DNA of 64,000 nt from Temnothorax longispinosus (GCF_030848805.1 NC_092369.1:1592798-1656797); one strand, 5' to 3'; positions 25,878-39,178 are shown, counted from the stretch's first letter. A program made the numbers and translations. Notes: generated from the letters alone by a model not told the origin.

Positions 25878-26722
25878 TCACTGGTTAGATTCCGATAACT
25901 CTAGCGCCTTACGTTGACGATGGCTTCTGGTAGTACTTTTAATGCTGAACAAAAACGTATATAGGTCTTATAGGGCTAACTGCTCTGGTTTTCGAGATAT
26001 ACAGTGTTAAAGTTAAAAATAAATAATATGAATTTTTAAATAATACTTCACGTGTGTGTGTATAAACAGTACACACGTAAGCGAGGGAGGGGCTACCGCA
26101 TCTTCCCCGAAAGCAGGGTGGGTGGGAGTAAACTTAGGTTCGCGTAAAAAGTTGAAAACACTTACCGTGACAATAATAAACCTTGTTTTCTACTATAATA
26201 AATTTTTTTTAACTTAATTATTTTTTTTAAATTTATTTATTTCCCCGGAAACAAGGTTTATCATTATCACGGTTCGTGTTTTCAACTTTTCACGCCAACC
26301 AAGGTTTACCTCCATCTCCCCCCTGCTTTCGGGGGAAGTGCGGTAGCCCCTCCCTCGTTTACGTATGTACTGTTTATACACACACACGTGAAGTATTATT
26401 TAAAAATTTATATTACTTTTCACGCATGAAAAGTTCACGCATATACTTTTTACGCGAACCGAGGTTCACCCCCATCTCCCCCCTGCTTTCGGGGGAAGTG
26501 CGGTAGCCCCTTCCTTGCTTACGTGTGTACTGTTTATACACACGTGAAGTATTATTTAAAAATTCATATTATTTATTTTTAACTTTAACACTGTATATCT
26601 CAAAAACCAGAGCAGTTAGCCCTATAAGACGTATATACGTTTTTGTTCAGCATTAAAAGTACTACCAGAAACCATCGTCAACGTAAGGCGCCAGAGTTAT
26701 CGGAATCTTGCCCAATCACTTG
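25878..26722. repeat. Foldback with internal direct duplication
   Basis: The outer arms (ATTCCGATAACTCTAGCGCC / GGCGCCAGAGTTATCGGAAT, then CCAGAGCAGTTAGCCCTATA and mirror) close towards about 26215. The right arm carries the segment with CCCCTGCTTTCGGGGGAAGTG twice, at about 26276-26400 and 26424-26545, so that arm has a partial direct duplication. Non-coding; open frames follow the palindrome. Confidence 0.75.
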
Positions 26723-27436
26723 AAATTTTCAACATTTTTTTAGTATTTTAAGACAAAAAGTAAGCAAAAAAATATGTGTATCAGTTCTTTTATTTACAAT
26801 CTTTTATATATATATGCTTTTTCAAAAATTGAGGTGCTAGCATAAGTCAGCAACCTCTCATCTTTGATACCTATTAAATTTTTTCAAAAATTGAAAGCTA
26901 GAGCAATAGATTAGCAATTAATTATGTCACATATTCGAGCCAGTTTTTATATATAATAAACATGTTAGATTCTATTTTTTTGCAGTAATTTATAATTTCA
27001 TCTCTTTTTATTAGATGATTTGTAATATAATTTGATAGGGTGAGCAAGTAACAGGATATTTTATGGATAAAATATATGCCTTTATTTCCTTGGCACGTCA
27101 ATGCGTCAGTACGTTACAATGGTTAGCAAAGGACTGCATAGCTGCACTCAGTGTGAAAAGAAAATTACTAGAAGTGTAAGTAAGAACAGGAAATATAGAG
27201 CGCTCCGAGCGCGATAGTGCTGCCGTAGTGCCGGGAGCGTAGTGGCGGTTGATTCGACGTCACAAACTCCTTCATAATTAATTATTTTTTATTTCTCCAA
27301 ATAAATTATATCAGCGTGCATCAAGGCAAGAATATATTTATTTGTGTGCGGGTGCATATAGGCATTCGCATAGATATGACGTGTACATGCGTGCATACAT
27401 GCATCGTATGCGCATTATGCGTTTCCAGTACTAAAC
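26723..27436. other. AT-rich stretch with a GC-richer patch
   Basis: No gene recognised. Bases 27195-27265 are GC-rich and include GCGCTCCGAGCGCGATAG; unassigned. Confidence 0.35.
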
Positions 27437-28513
27437 AAAGTGTGCAAGTAGAAACTTGCACATTGCTTCCTCATAGTTTTTAAGTGTGCAAGTGGAAACT
27501 TGTACGTTGCTTTCTCATAGTTTTTAAGTGTGCAAGTGGAAACCTGTACCGTGCTTCCTCTATGAGGAAGCTTGTTTTTTTTTATGCATAATTATTAGTA
27601 GATATTTATTAATTTGGCTCTCTCATAGAGGAAGCACGGTACAGGTTTCTACTTGCACACTTAAAAACTATAAGAAAGCACGGTACAAGTTTCTACTTGC
27701 TCACTTAAACAAGTTTTTACTTGCACACTTAAAAACTATGAGAAAGCAATGTACAAGTTTCCACTTGCACACTTAAAAACTATGAGAAAGCAATGTACAA
27801 GTTTCCACTTGCACACTTAAAAATTATGAGGAAGCAATGTACAAATTTCTACTTGCACATTTAAAAACTATGAGAAAGCAATGTGCAAATTTCTACTTGC
27901 ACACTTAAAAACTATGAGGAAGCAATGTGCAAGTTTCTACTTGCACACTTTTTTTTATGAATAGAGTATCATTAAAGATAGATTGGTGTTTTTGAGTTCT
28001 TGAGTTATAGAAATTTCAGTAAACTTGGCTTTTTTTTTTTTTTTTTTTTTTTCCCCAGAAATTGGTAACTAATCAACCAAATCCAGAACTAATCTTAACG
28101 AATTATATATGAAATAGAGGTAAAGAAGACTGAAGAATATAATAGAATTAATAAAATTTATTAACAATAAAGGAGTTACCAATTTCTGTTAAAAAATAAA
28201 CAGGCAAGTTTACTGAAATTTCTATAACTCAAGAACTGATTAATTAAATTTTAAAGAATTATATATGAAATAGGGGTAGAAAAAAACTGAAAAATATAAT
28301 AGAATTAGAAATAGATCAATATCTTAAATATTGAGAAAGCTATAACGTAAAACACGTTTTTCTGAAAAATGAAAATTCCCTTAAAATCCATACCGGTCGA
28401 CGGATTTTAATAAAATTGGAGGAGAACATACTTTCTATGATACTCTATTTGTGTGCAAAACTTCAACCCAATATCTAAAAAATTGTAGAAGTAGATGCGT
28501 GTACAAAAAAAAC

Positions 28514-28553
<40 letters not shown>

Positions 28554-28690
28554 TACTTCCGGACATTTTCTACTAATATGATTTCTCGACATTTTAGAAC
28601 ATTCTAAATCTATTTCCTTTAAAATCTCGAAAAAATTTTTTTAACCTTACAAAGCTTCCTCTATGAGGAAGCAAAAGAACAAAGTTATAT
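27437..28690 (+). mobile_element. Long dispersed repeat with palindromic array, copy 1
   Basis: The left half (27437-27955) is an array of roughly 45-65 bp units with GTGTGCAAGTGGAAACTTG and TTGCTTTCTCATAG. The units run one way up to about 27560, then turn over around a centre at about 27560-27625 and run the other way. The right half (28020-28690) holds a poly-T run, ATTGGTAACTAATCAACCA, a (CA)n tract (28517-28549) and an end in GCTTCCTCTATGAGGAAGC. A second copy in the opposite orientation lies at 54545-55803. No protein is encoded. The family is unknown to me. Confidence 0.75.
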
Positions 28691-29000
28691 GGTTTTGAGA
28701 AAAATATATTTTATTCAAAAATTTTGATAAAACTACTAAAATTATACAACAGTGCTACCTCCGTTTTCGTTAAATAAAATTAAATTTTTAAACATTTTAA
28801 ACTGCCGTATATGTGCATAAGAAAGGACCCCGCACTAATTATGTAGGAAATGGGATCTCGGTATAATCGACTAATATTTTAACATATTGTAGCATATGAC
28901 CTACTGAACAAAAAATATAATAAGCTCAAAGCTAAATAATGGACAGTTTTTGAGCTACAGCCACAGTCAAACGCGAAAAATTCGGGCTCAATTTGCAAGT
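28691..29000. other. AT-rich stretch, no gene recognised
   Basis: Nothing supportable seen. Confidence 0.3.
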
Positions 29001-29230
29001 ATTATATTCCAAAGGTCGCATGACCACACGTGACGCCGGCGTCACGTGAAATTCATGAAAAGGAAAACAGCGTCAAAATTTCGGCGTCTTCGCGCTGCTT
29101 TGGCTTTGACGCTTTAAGTTGGAAAAATCCAACTTCTCTTTCTTGACGCTGGCATCATAGTGATGATGTCACGTGACGACGCTCAACGCTGTTTTTCAGC
29201 GTCCCATGAATTGGCATCTTTATACTCTTG
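29001..29230. repeat. CpG-rich nested palindromes with CACGTG boxes
   Basis: A perfect 22-bp palindrome at 29027-29048 starts and ends with CACGTG around GACGCCGGCGTC. Further on are AAGTTGGAAAAATCCAACTT (20-bp palindrome, about 29117-29136), ATGATGTCACGTGACG (about 29163) and pairs such as AACAGCG / CGCTGTT. The outer pair TTCATG / CATGAA frames the block. It is probably a degraded foldback element rather than a regulatory region. Confidence 0.55.
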
Positions 29231-30420
29231 GCATAACCTAGGACGACTCAAATAACCCAGAACGACATCACGCATATACTCTAGTCCCAGTTGATTTTCA
29301 AAAATTTTTTTGTGGTTCTATATAATTTTTATTTCTTCATTTCTTTATCCTCCCAACTTGATTTATCAACCTGCTAGGTCGATAATAACGCGCACACGGT
29401 TTGTCGGAAATATGCCTCACACGTGCATATAGATACAGTATATAGAAACGCTGAAAATATATTTTCAACAATTTCTTTCGCTAGCGCAACGCTAGCGAGA
29501 AACCGCTTGCGAGCGCCACATTGTGTCAAAAAAGTGGAAAAAAAACACATTTTCTTGGGCGATGACGACAAAGTATCTTTTAATATAAAAATTTACATTT
29601 CAGACTGCATCACAATATCTTCGCTCGTAGAACACAGACAAAAAATACAAACATTTTTATTACATAATTCAAAGCTATCGATTGAGTTCTACTCAGAACT
29701 TTATCAGTTCAGCCGTTTCTGACAGTCAATAAAATCTAAGGGTCCCTCAGCTCACATATAAATACACGACTTGTGTTTCGCTACATGTATATACACTTGG
29801 CGCGAAACACTATCGTGTTTCTTTTGATAGAGAAAGCTGCAGTATAACGTATGTACACAATTTGTGCAATCGAATTATATCTGAATTGTTTAAAAATTGT
29901 CACTTTGAATAACGAAAATAAATATAATTTGTCTCTACTAATATGTCATATGTACCGTGCATCTGGATAAATTATATTATTACATAATATTATGTAATAT
30001 TTAATACATCTATTTAATACATCTATTCAAGAAACTATTATCATTAATATATTATTAATAATTAGGAAAATAACAAGATTCTCTTCAATTATTTAAATGT
30101 TTTTATCGTTGAAGTGTTAGCTTATATTGCAATATTGCAATATATATCTATCAATAATCCTCGAAACGCACGTTTCTTCAATATTTATTAAAAGAAACGA
30201 GTTCACATTAGAATAGATCCCTCTGGCATTTATATTACTAAATATAACAAACTTACGTAGGAATGAGCATTTTTAAGATTTATATTTTATTAAAAGTAAC
30301 TAGTTTGTGTATCAGAAAAGATGTCTCTGGCATCTAGCCCACATCAAAATAAACGCTTCTCACATTTATATTATCAGAAATAACCTGTCTCGTCAAAATA
30401 GATGCCTTTGGCACTTAATA
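29231..30420. other. AT-rich stretch, no gene recognised
   Basis: The frame at 29423-29722 does not resemble a known protein and has no flanking splice sites that convince me. A short inverted phrase, GCTAGCGCAACGCTAGC, lies near 29481. Confidence 0.35.
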
Positions 30421-30801
30421 GTCTCCTGGGTACTCGCCACGGCCAGTTAAATCGTGACGAAAGAGGCGAAAAGTGACACGTTGAGACGTCTTGGGTGCCA
30501 TTTCCAAATAAAAAAATACTTTGAATGAAAAAACACTTTAGATCGCTTTAGCGTGCACGTATATAAAATGTCATGCAAGCTTACGAGCAGGCGTATGACT
30601 ATATATAGAATTGCTGTCACATTCATTTTACGGCTATTTATTAATTGTTAAGGAAAAAAGATGGTTTATTAAAGCGATTTCAAGTGTTTTTTCATCCGAA
30701 TATCACGTTTATTCCAAAATGGCACGCAAGACGTCTCAACGTGTCATTTCTCGCCTCTGACGTCACAATCTAACATGACTGAGGCCTGCAGTACCCAGGA
30801 G
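30421..30801. mobile_element. MITE with about 85-bp terminal inverted repeats
   Basis: The ends are CTCCTGGGTACTCGCC... and ...GCAGTACCCAGGAG. The arms continue through GAGGCGAAAAGTGACACG and its mirror, and through AGACGTCTTG. A single arm of the same family is at about 15850-15945. Confidence 0.75.
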
Positions 30802-30852
30802 CCTCAAGTTATTAAAAGAAATTAGCACACAGAAATCATTTCCAAGTTTTTA

Positions 30853-31085
30853 ACCCTGCAACCGTACATGTGTGTCGTTTGCGTCCAGCATTTTGACTAT
30901 GGGGTATTTTCCAAAGCGCGATTAAATTAAAAAATTAATTTTATAATATTATTATTGTTTATAAACTTGTAGAGTTAACATCAAGATCTCAAGAAACACC
31001 TATGAATGTTTTCAGAATTTTTGGTAAAGTTTTAAGTTGTTTAATATGCCGTGGACGCAAACGACCCACATATACCGTTAGTGGA
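30853..31085. mobile_element. Possible short MITE with TTAACCCTGC end
   Basis: Inverted ends: CCCTGCAACCGTACATGTGT then CGTTTGCGTCC on the left; GGACGCAAACGACCCACA and TACCGTTAGTGG on the right. The left side has TTAA in front of CCC, as in piggyBac-type elements, but the right flank has no TTAA. Confidence 0.5.
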
Positions 31086-31639
31086 TGCCGAAAAAGAGTG
31101 TACGGTTGTAGGATTAAATTATATAAATAATCAGCTTACGAATAACACTTTGACATATTGGTTCTGTGCGCAAACTCGTAAGATTCAGTATGCATTTCGA
31201 TCAATAAGTTTGAATACTTTAACAACTCAGCAACGTAATTATTTTTATAGATATATTTTCTGTTTGTCACACATGATACGTGGTGCAAGAAGCACGTATG
31301 TATCTTAATTTATTAAATCAAATCTGTTGAGGTTTTTATTTGTGAGCAAAATATTTTTCCTTTGCGTCTCGTTGAATGATATGACCAAGAACGTAAAAAG
31401 AGAATTGACAATGAGTCACGCTCGCTATACGAGATAAAAGTAGAGAAACACGTAATTAACATTAAAGTCTATCAAACCATTCATATCTTACTGGCTATAT
31501 TTTTCATCATTGCAATATAATTATTAGTTTATCATTTATTCTCGAATGGACTATGCGCCCGAGTACGATACAACACAAACTTTATTCGTTGGCAATATTT
31601 ATATGTACAATTATAGCAAGTGCCATGGTTTAAATTCTT

Positions 31640-32165
31640 TTTAGGTGTGATTTAGAACGCCTTGTGGCGCATTGACAAAAGCAAATTGAACTTTTTTGGG
31701 GGCTTTTCTCTCGCGGTAGGAGATATGTAAGCTCGGTGAGTATAATAACCAGTATCGGGCTGAGAGGGTAGTATAGGCTTTGGTGTAGTCCTCGTCCAAC
31801 GTCGTCTCCCAGTCGGAGGTCTGTGTCATTCTCTCTCGGAATGCTCTCGGCGATGAAGGCAGTAACGGTGAAACCGGTGAGGCTAGTCGACTCGATACCG
31901 AGAGCTGGTGTAGCGACGCACTCTTATATCCCACGGCGTAAAGCAAATCCGCGGGGGCCTTGTCCTCCTCGAAAGGGAGAGCTCAAGTGGTATCAATGCC
32001 AATCGGCGAACCGAGTGTTGGTTTCGTTGGTACGTTTCCGTTCTCGGCCGGAGGCTGGCATCCTGACGTCGACTACGGCGGAGGCGTCTGCTGCCGCGTC
32101 GGTCGACGGTCACAGTTGGAAAGGTGACGACGTCACAGCCGGTGTAAGAGTACTTAAAAACAATG
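31640..32165. other. GC-rich block, possible LTR or promoter fragment
   Basis: The composition jumps from AT-rich to GC-rich. On the minus strand a TATA-like GGGATATAAGAG (about 31922-31933) is followed by GTGCG and dense CpG sequence. Two frames stay open (31823-32182 on +, 31883-32272 on -) but neither resembles a known protein. An LTR of a retrotransposon or a captured promoter would fit; I cannot decide. Confidence 0.3.
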
Positions 32166-32220
32166 ACAAAAAATTTTTTTAATTTGTATTTTTTAATAAA
32201 AATTAAAAAATTAAAATTAA

Positions 32221-34077
32221 AAAATGAACGCGTGGTCGCCACGCGCGTTAGAAGTGAAACTTCTGAAAGCAAGGCTTTGCCATAACTTTTCTAAACGTAA
32301 TACAAAAACAATACAACGGACGTAGTCACTCCAAGCCGCCCGCAACTCGAAAATATAATGTTACACGCAGTTCTCACTATATCCGTCTCGCCAGTGCCGT
32401 ACGCCTGATCGACGTTTCGTGACGCGTTTTCGAGTCGCAAAATCGACGTTACTTACCGATCTAAAAGGAGTTTCACTTTGTACGCCTGTTGGTCGAATTT
32501 TTGTGACACTATTTCGTGACGTTTTTTCGTGTCGCACACGCGAACTTACTACCGTGCTAAAGAAGTTTCATTTTGTACGCCTATATTGGTCGACGTTTCG
32601 TTACACTTTTCGTGTCGCGAACGTCGTGTCGCTTTTCCGTGTCGCATACGCGAACTTACTTTGCCAGAAGAAGAAACCGTCTCGCCAACGCCATACCCTC
32701 GTGGTCGACGTTCGTACACTTTCGTGTTGCGAACGTCGTGCGCTTTCCGTGTCGCATACGCGAACTTACTACCGTGCCAGAAGAAGAAGCCGTCTCGCCA
32801 ACGCCGTACGCCTCGTGGTCGACGTTTCGTTACACTTTTCGTGTCGCGAACGTCGTGTCGCTTTTTTGTGTCGCATACGCGAACTTACTACCATGCCAGA
32901 AGAAGAAGCCGTCTCGCCAACGCCGTACGCCTCGTGGTCGACGTTTCGTTACACTTTTCGTGTTGCGAACGTCGTGTCGCTTTTTTGTGTCGCATACGCG
33001 AACTTACTACCGTGCCAGAAGAAGAAGCCGTCTCGCCAACGCCGTACGCCTCGTAGTCGAATTTTCGTTACACTTTTCGTGTCGCAAAATTCATGTCGCT
33101 TTTCCGTGTCGCATACGCGAACTTACTACCGTGCCAGGCCAGAAGAAGGACCGTCTCGCCAACGCCGTACGCCTCGTGGTCAAATTTTTGTTACATTTTT
33201 TGTGTCGCAAAATTCGTGATTTCGTGTCGCGAATCAAACTCACTACCGTGCCTAAAGAAGTTTCATTTCAAAAATTTTATTTTGTCATTATTCTAAAATG
33301 CTCTTCAAACTATTCGACTTTTGTTTAAAAATTTTTGAAGTGAAACTTCTTTAGGCACGGTAGTGAGTTCGATTCGCGACACGAAAAAATGTAACGGAAG
33401 TAAAACTTCTTTGGTACGGTAGTAAGTTCGATTGTGCGACACGAAAAGTGTAACGAAAATTTGACCAAGAGGCGTACGGCATTGGCGAGACGGTTCTTCT
33501 TCTGGCACGGTAGTAAGTTCGATTATGCGACACGAAAAGTGTAACGAAAATTCGACCAATAGGCGTACGAAATGAAACTTCTTTGGTACGGTAGTAAGTT
33601 CGATTGTGCGACACGGAAAGTGTAACGAAAATTCGACCAACAGGCGTACGAAATGAAACTTCTTTGGTACGGTAGTAAGTTCGATTGTGCGACACGAAAA
33701 AACGTCACGAAATAGTGTCACGAAAATCCGACCAACAGGCGTACAAAGTGAAACTCCTTTTGGATCGGTAAGTAAATTCGATTTTTCGACTCGAAAACGC
33801 GTCACGAAAATTCGATCAGGCGTATGGCACTGGCGAGACGGATATAGTGAGAACTGCGTGTAACACTATATTTTCGAGTTGCGGGCGGCTTGGAGTGACT
33901 AATTCTGTTGCATTGTTTTTGTATTAATTTCAGGAAAGTTATGGCAAAGCCTTGCCTTCAGAAGTTTTCACTCCCGGCTTAAGTTCACGTTACGTTACTT
34001 CGCGTCCCGTCGCGTCCCGTTACGTTAAATTCATCGTAATCCCGGCTTAACGCGCGTGGCGACCACGCGTTCATTTT
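32221..34077. repeat. GC-rich foldback element with internal tandem arrays
   Basis: The outer ends are mirrored: AATGAACGCGTGGTCGCC on the left and GGCGACCACGCGTTCATT on the right. They continue through AAGCAAGGCTTTGCC, the AATATAATGTTACACGCAG region and CGTCTCGCCAGTGCCGTACG. Inside the left half, a 119-bp unit (with GCGAACTTACTACCGTGCCAG) repeats at exact 119-bp spacing at about 32762, 32881, 33000 and 33119. The right half carries the same kind of unit reversed and shortened to about 81 bp (33415-33690). The long open frames here come from array units that lack stops. It resembles FB/foldback-type transposons. Confidence 0.85.
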
Positions 34078-34493
34078 TTTTTCTTTTATAGTTTCGGAGA
34101 TATTTGGCCCAAAAGAGAAAAACCGATTTTTTCAAAGGGATGTTTCACCCCCTAAACACGCGTATGGGCACATATAGAAAAACGTGTCTTTTATTTTCAT
34201 TTAGAGAACAACACAATTAACTAAAAGCTCATCAAAGTCAGAGAAGGACACTTCCGTGGGATTCTTATAAGTAAAAAGTATTTAGCTTTCTTATCTACAC
34301 TTTGTTATGTCACGTCATTGGTTCTCTGCATGTACATACATATTAATAATAAACGCTGAAATATCCAAGTGAGAACGTGAGGGAGACGTTAACTTGATAC
34401 TCAAAAACTTGGCGTGTCTAAATAAATAAATTGACCCTCACTATAAATGTTTAGAATGCTATTAGTCTCTATAAACATTTTTGAATATACATA

Positions 34494-35294
34494 CCGGGTG
34501 TTTCATTTTAATCGCCCCAGGCAAATATCTCGAAAAATATGAAAGATACGGAAAAACGTTTCAGACAAAAGTTGTTTGGTTCGAAGAGGGACATAAGATG
34601 GTGTCCGTGGTTTGACCTTGAGTAAACGTGCCAAGGTCATATGAAGTTCAACTTTTGTTTTTTAAATAAAACTCCCTCGTTTTCCGTGCATATTCTTGTA
34701 GCTTACCTAAAGAGCTTTTCAAAACTCTATATTTGAGTATTTTTTCATGAAGTACTTTTCGAGTTACAAGGCTTGAAAGTTACACGCCCGCCGGCATTAG
34801 CATTACCCAAAGTGTACCGGCCAATGAAGACAAGACCCAACATTGATCCGGCCAGTGAAGGCAAGACCCAAGATTTGATCCGGCCAGTGAAGGCAAGACC
34901 GATTGACTCACAAGTAGGGTCACATCGAAGTCACATTGTGTATTTTTGGTTTACAGCAAATGCTCAAATGTACTACCATTCTGTTGGATACATACGTGCA
35001 ACCCAATAACTTTCAAGCCTTATAACTCGAAAAGTACTTTATGAAAAAATACTCAAATATAGGGTTTTGAAAAGCTCTTTAGATAAGCTACAAGAATATG
35101 CACGGAAAACGAGGGAGTTTTATTTAAAAAACAAAAGTTAAACTCCATATGACCTCGGCACGTTCACTCAAGGTCAAACCACGGACACCATCTTATGTCC
35201 CTCTTCGAACCAAACAACTTTTGTCTGAAACGTTTTTCCGTATCTTTCATATTTTTCGAGATATTTGCCTGGGGCGATTAAAATAAAACACCCG
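34494..35294. mobile_element. MITE (0.8 kb), CCGGGTGTTT ends
   Basis: Terminal inverted repeats of about 270 bp run from CCGGGTGTTTCATTTTAATC to its near-perfect mirror, with TA on both outer sides. The centre carries GCCGGCATTAGCATTA (about 34789) and a short tandem phrase GATCCGGCCAGTGAAGGCAA. The same central motif occurs in the elements at 45957-47019 and 57667-58226. Confidence 0.85.
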
Positions 35295-35548
35295 GTATAT
35301 GTCTACACTATGAGGATAATATTAAATATATGAAAAACTTTTTAACTATAGAATATAAATTAAACCTATTGTTACGTTTATACAACATGTAATACCATAC
35401 TATAATTTGTATTCTGGTATTTAGTGAGTTAAAAGTTATAACATATATCAATTTTAATTTTAACTTTAACATTTTGTGCTGATCTTCTCATTCAAAGGGT
35501 TAGATATACATAAATTTATATTTATATACATATATGTGTATAATATAA

Positions 35549-36954
35549 AGGGTGTTTCCAAATTTTAGTGGAAAGAATTGCAGTGATGGATTCAAGATAC
35601 AAAAATAAGAAAAATATATATATTCGTATAAATATATGTCCGATGTGACCTGATTTCCGAGTTATTTCCGAGTTACAGCCTATTTTATTTTCCAACAGCT
35701 AGGGTTAAGATAGCTAATTGTAAGATTAAAGGATACAAAAGTCTAGTTCTGACTGCATTACCATCGAATAATCTCTATACATGAGATACATGTCTGCACG
35801 TTCATTCACTTTTAAACGTAGACTATTGCACTAACGTATGATACAAACCTTATACCTTCACTAAGCACAAGATACGAACCGTACCACTTACAACACAAGT
35901 AATACGTGTTTATATGTTTACAGATTAGCAAGACATCAAGTCCTTCAAATCTTATAGATAAACGGCAAACCGATATCCAAGTGCGCTATTTTAAGGGCCC
36001 ACGCACAATGAAAAATATAAGGAACAATTACAATATAGGCAAATGAGAGCCAAAACGCCGGTAGCAAGACGACAAATCTAACAATATTTAAAAAATTTAT
36101 ATAATCAAACATTTCGGTCCATCGCTTTGGACCATCCTCAGTGAAGAAATACAAAAAGAAAAATAAAATTACATGCAATCAAGTCGTTGTCAAACAATAA
36201 AGATCGCCATTCCAGTCATGCAGTCAAATCCGCAGAGTCTGCATTGCCATAAATCCTTCAATCGAGTACGTCGTCTCAATTCGTTAAACATCGAAACGAT
36301 GCACGTTCCCGGGGCGACTGTTGCCTTAATCAAAAACAGAACTTTTACAAAATCTGAATAATCAATCAGGAAACAGAAGACAAGCAGTATTACCTGACAG
36401 TCACCACGTGGAAATTAACGGACATCGTCATCGAAATGCAACTTATCATTGTGTTTACTGTAATATGTATAGGTCGCGTCGTTATTGCGGGAAACTAATA
36501 CTGCTCACACGGGAGACACGACGTGTCGAGCACAACAAATAGGCATTAAATATATAACCCCGAGAGGCGAAGTTACATATAAAAATATAAGGAACAAGGA
36601 ACAAATATTAGCACGTAGGACTGAAAAATCAAGAATAAAGCTGGTGTAGCATTGTAGCACACGGGTTCCGATAGGTTAAAAATGTATTGCCAGAGTTATT
36701 TCCTATTTCTGTTGTCTGTGTTTTTCATTATGCATCCAGTTTTATTTCTAATTTCTCAGTCCTACGTGCTAATATCTGTTCCTTGTTCCTTATATTTTTC
36801 AGTGTGCACGGAGGCCTTAACTCCGTTGGAAAATATAACAGGCTATAACTCGGAAATAAAGTCATATCAGACATATGTTTATATAAACTGCTTGTCTTAT
36901 TTTTGTGTCCTAAATCAATCCTGCAACACTTCTCACTAATTTGAAAACACCCTG
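35549..36954. mobile_element. MITE (about 1.4 kb) with a nested insertion
   Basis: The ends are AGGGTGTTTCCAAATTTTAG and CTAATTTGAAAACACCCTG. The arms share TATTTCCGAGTTATAGCCT-like sequence and CACTGAAAAATATAAGGAAC in mirrored order. A Penelope-like terminal scrap (TTTCGGTCCATCGCTTTGGACC, 36111-36132) and unrelated sequence lie in the middle. Confidence 0.65.
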
Positions 36955-39178
36955 TGAGAAAAATTCGTTACATTTTTTTTGTTATGTCTATAATTTCTGA
37001 GATATTTTTAAAAATTTAAACGTATATTTTTTTATTAAAAAAATGTCATTTTTTAACATACTCTTATGCTTTCAGTGTTATTCTTGCAACAATATAACTT
37101 TTTAAAAAAATCTAAATACACGCGTACAGGGGTCACTTAATATCGTAACCTTTTTGTTTAAAACATTTTTTTATATACCTCACGGTTTCAAAGATTATCA
37201 CTCGTAATCAAAAATATATGAAATTTCTTTCGAGGGATTATTTTAATCCCTAAACATGCTTCGAAGACGATAAAAAAAATACATGTATATTATCTTTCTA
37301 CAACATATCCAAAGCCCATCAAAATCGGTGAGGGACAGTTTCAAACACTTCCTTGTGAGTCTAGGAAAATAGGGTGCATGATTTTCATTCACGTGAATGC
37401 ATATTGCATTTCTTCTATAAAGATATTCGATTTCTACGTGCTTTCACTATATTAACTGTTACTCACTACATTAAGTGCAAACTCGTGTAGACAAACGTAC
37501 GGATGATCTTGTGAACGCGACTTTTAAATGCTTATAACTCAGAAACTAATCATATGAAGTTGATGAAATATTTGAAACTTTTCATCAGGGAAACAAATAC
37601 TACAATATATTAAAAATTCAAAAAAATTGACTAAAAACTTTTTTTCCATAAATCATTCGGAATCCTTTTTGCACGTTTAGAAATGGTTACGTTTGATTCT
37701 TATATCAGTTTGCACACACTTGTAAATCAGATTTCCGCGTGCTAAAGATAGAATCTTAAAAAATAATAAAACTTTTAATCTTTATCACATAATCTTGACA
37801 ATAGTTTTGTCTGAAGAAGACATAAATCACAGGATTTAATTTTGTATTTAAGCTCATGATATGTTACGGTAAGATCTTATTTTTACCGTCTAGAATATTT
37901 AATGACAAAACTATATTTTAAAACTAGATAATTAATATATAGGTACGTGTCATTATTAAGAAATTGAAAATCTACGATAGTTTTGATCTGTTAAACATTA
38001 ACATGTACGTACATTACTTGAGAGCTGTTTTGTTTCGCGTGGAAAATGTATGCGCGGAGGCAGCAAGTTAAAAATTTTAAAAAAGTTGCTAAACTTTGGA
38101 GTCGCAAAAAATCCTTTTGATACATGTCTTTTTTATCTAAAAGGAACCTATTCACAAAGTTTCATCTGACGCGGAACGTTTTCGGAAGTTTCGCCATCAA
38201 CGCATTGTAATGTTTTTTTTCCCCAATCGATTATAAATTTTCTGAGAATTATGATAGTAATCTTAGAATTTGTAAAAAAAAATTATTGCCAAAAAATACG
38301 CATTAAAAAATATAAATGATGGTTCCAAACATACGTCCAAAATTTCGATGAGTTTTCTAAGACCACAGTATGGTTTTCGAGGGTTAATGATGATACTAAA
38401 GCTAATATTTGAATTTGTACGTAATGTGATAAAGAAATTTATTTTAAACAAACGAATAAGTTTTCAAAAAACTTCCGTTAGGTATATGTTTCACGTTTTT
38501 TTGTGATATTTTACGATTTCCAGAGAATTTGGGGATGGATTAGAGATTAATATATATACGAGATGCTTAATTGTTTTATAACAAAAGCACGTGGACACTT
38601 ATTAAAAAAAGATAGGTGTCTTTTTAATTTAAATATAAAAATATATAATTTAAATATGTATCTCTTACTTTAATCTATCTAATAACATATTCGATGCTTA
38701 TTAAAACCGACGATGGTGGAAAGACGTTTGATATATTTTTTTGTTAATGGTATTTTTACTTGTAGTAATTATCATTTCTGTTAAATAAAGAAATGATAAT
38801 TAAATTGCCAGTTAGCAACATTTTATTTAATTTCTTTAATTTTATAACACTTTTAACAGTATCTAGTTTCATATAACAAACAATAAATGAGAAATGTTGG
38901 ATTATTTGGTTAGATCTTTATACTAGTTAAGTAGAATATTAATTATATAATGTCTTCTTTGACTCTCTCTTACTTTATATATAAATAATAAACTATTATT
39001 ATCTCATATCAACTTTTCTCTCAATAAGCCAAAAAATTCATATTTTACTTTTATTTGAAAGTCTTTTGCATTAATTCTTACTTACATTGGCAATGTAAAA
39101 GTAATAATAAACTAAATAAAACAAATCTAACAGTAACAATAATTAATAGGAAATTTATTTAAATATTCTTTTTTGCAG
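36955..39178. other. AT-rich intronic stretch, no gene recognised
   Basis: Between the putative first PDE7 exon and exon 39179. No open frame or repeat boundary that I can support. Confidence 0.35.

Noticed and set aside
27437..27955. Regularly spaced near-identical units resembling a CRISPR array
   Set aside because: Units are directly adjacent with no unique spacers, the array turns over around a palindromic centre, and the DNA is eukaryotic. It is part of a dispersed repeat.
31823..32182. 119-codon frame as a gene
   Set aside because: GC-rich but no similarity, and the opposite strand is open too. Kept only as an unassigned GC-rich block.
32419..33328. Long overlapping open frames of up to 266 codons on both halves of 32.4-33.8 kb
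   Set aside because: They follow tandem units with no stop codon, are open in several frames at once and encode repetitive Arg/Thr/Val-rich text. No splice or family signal.
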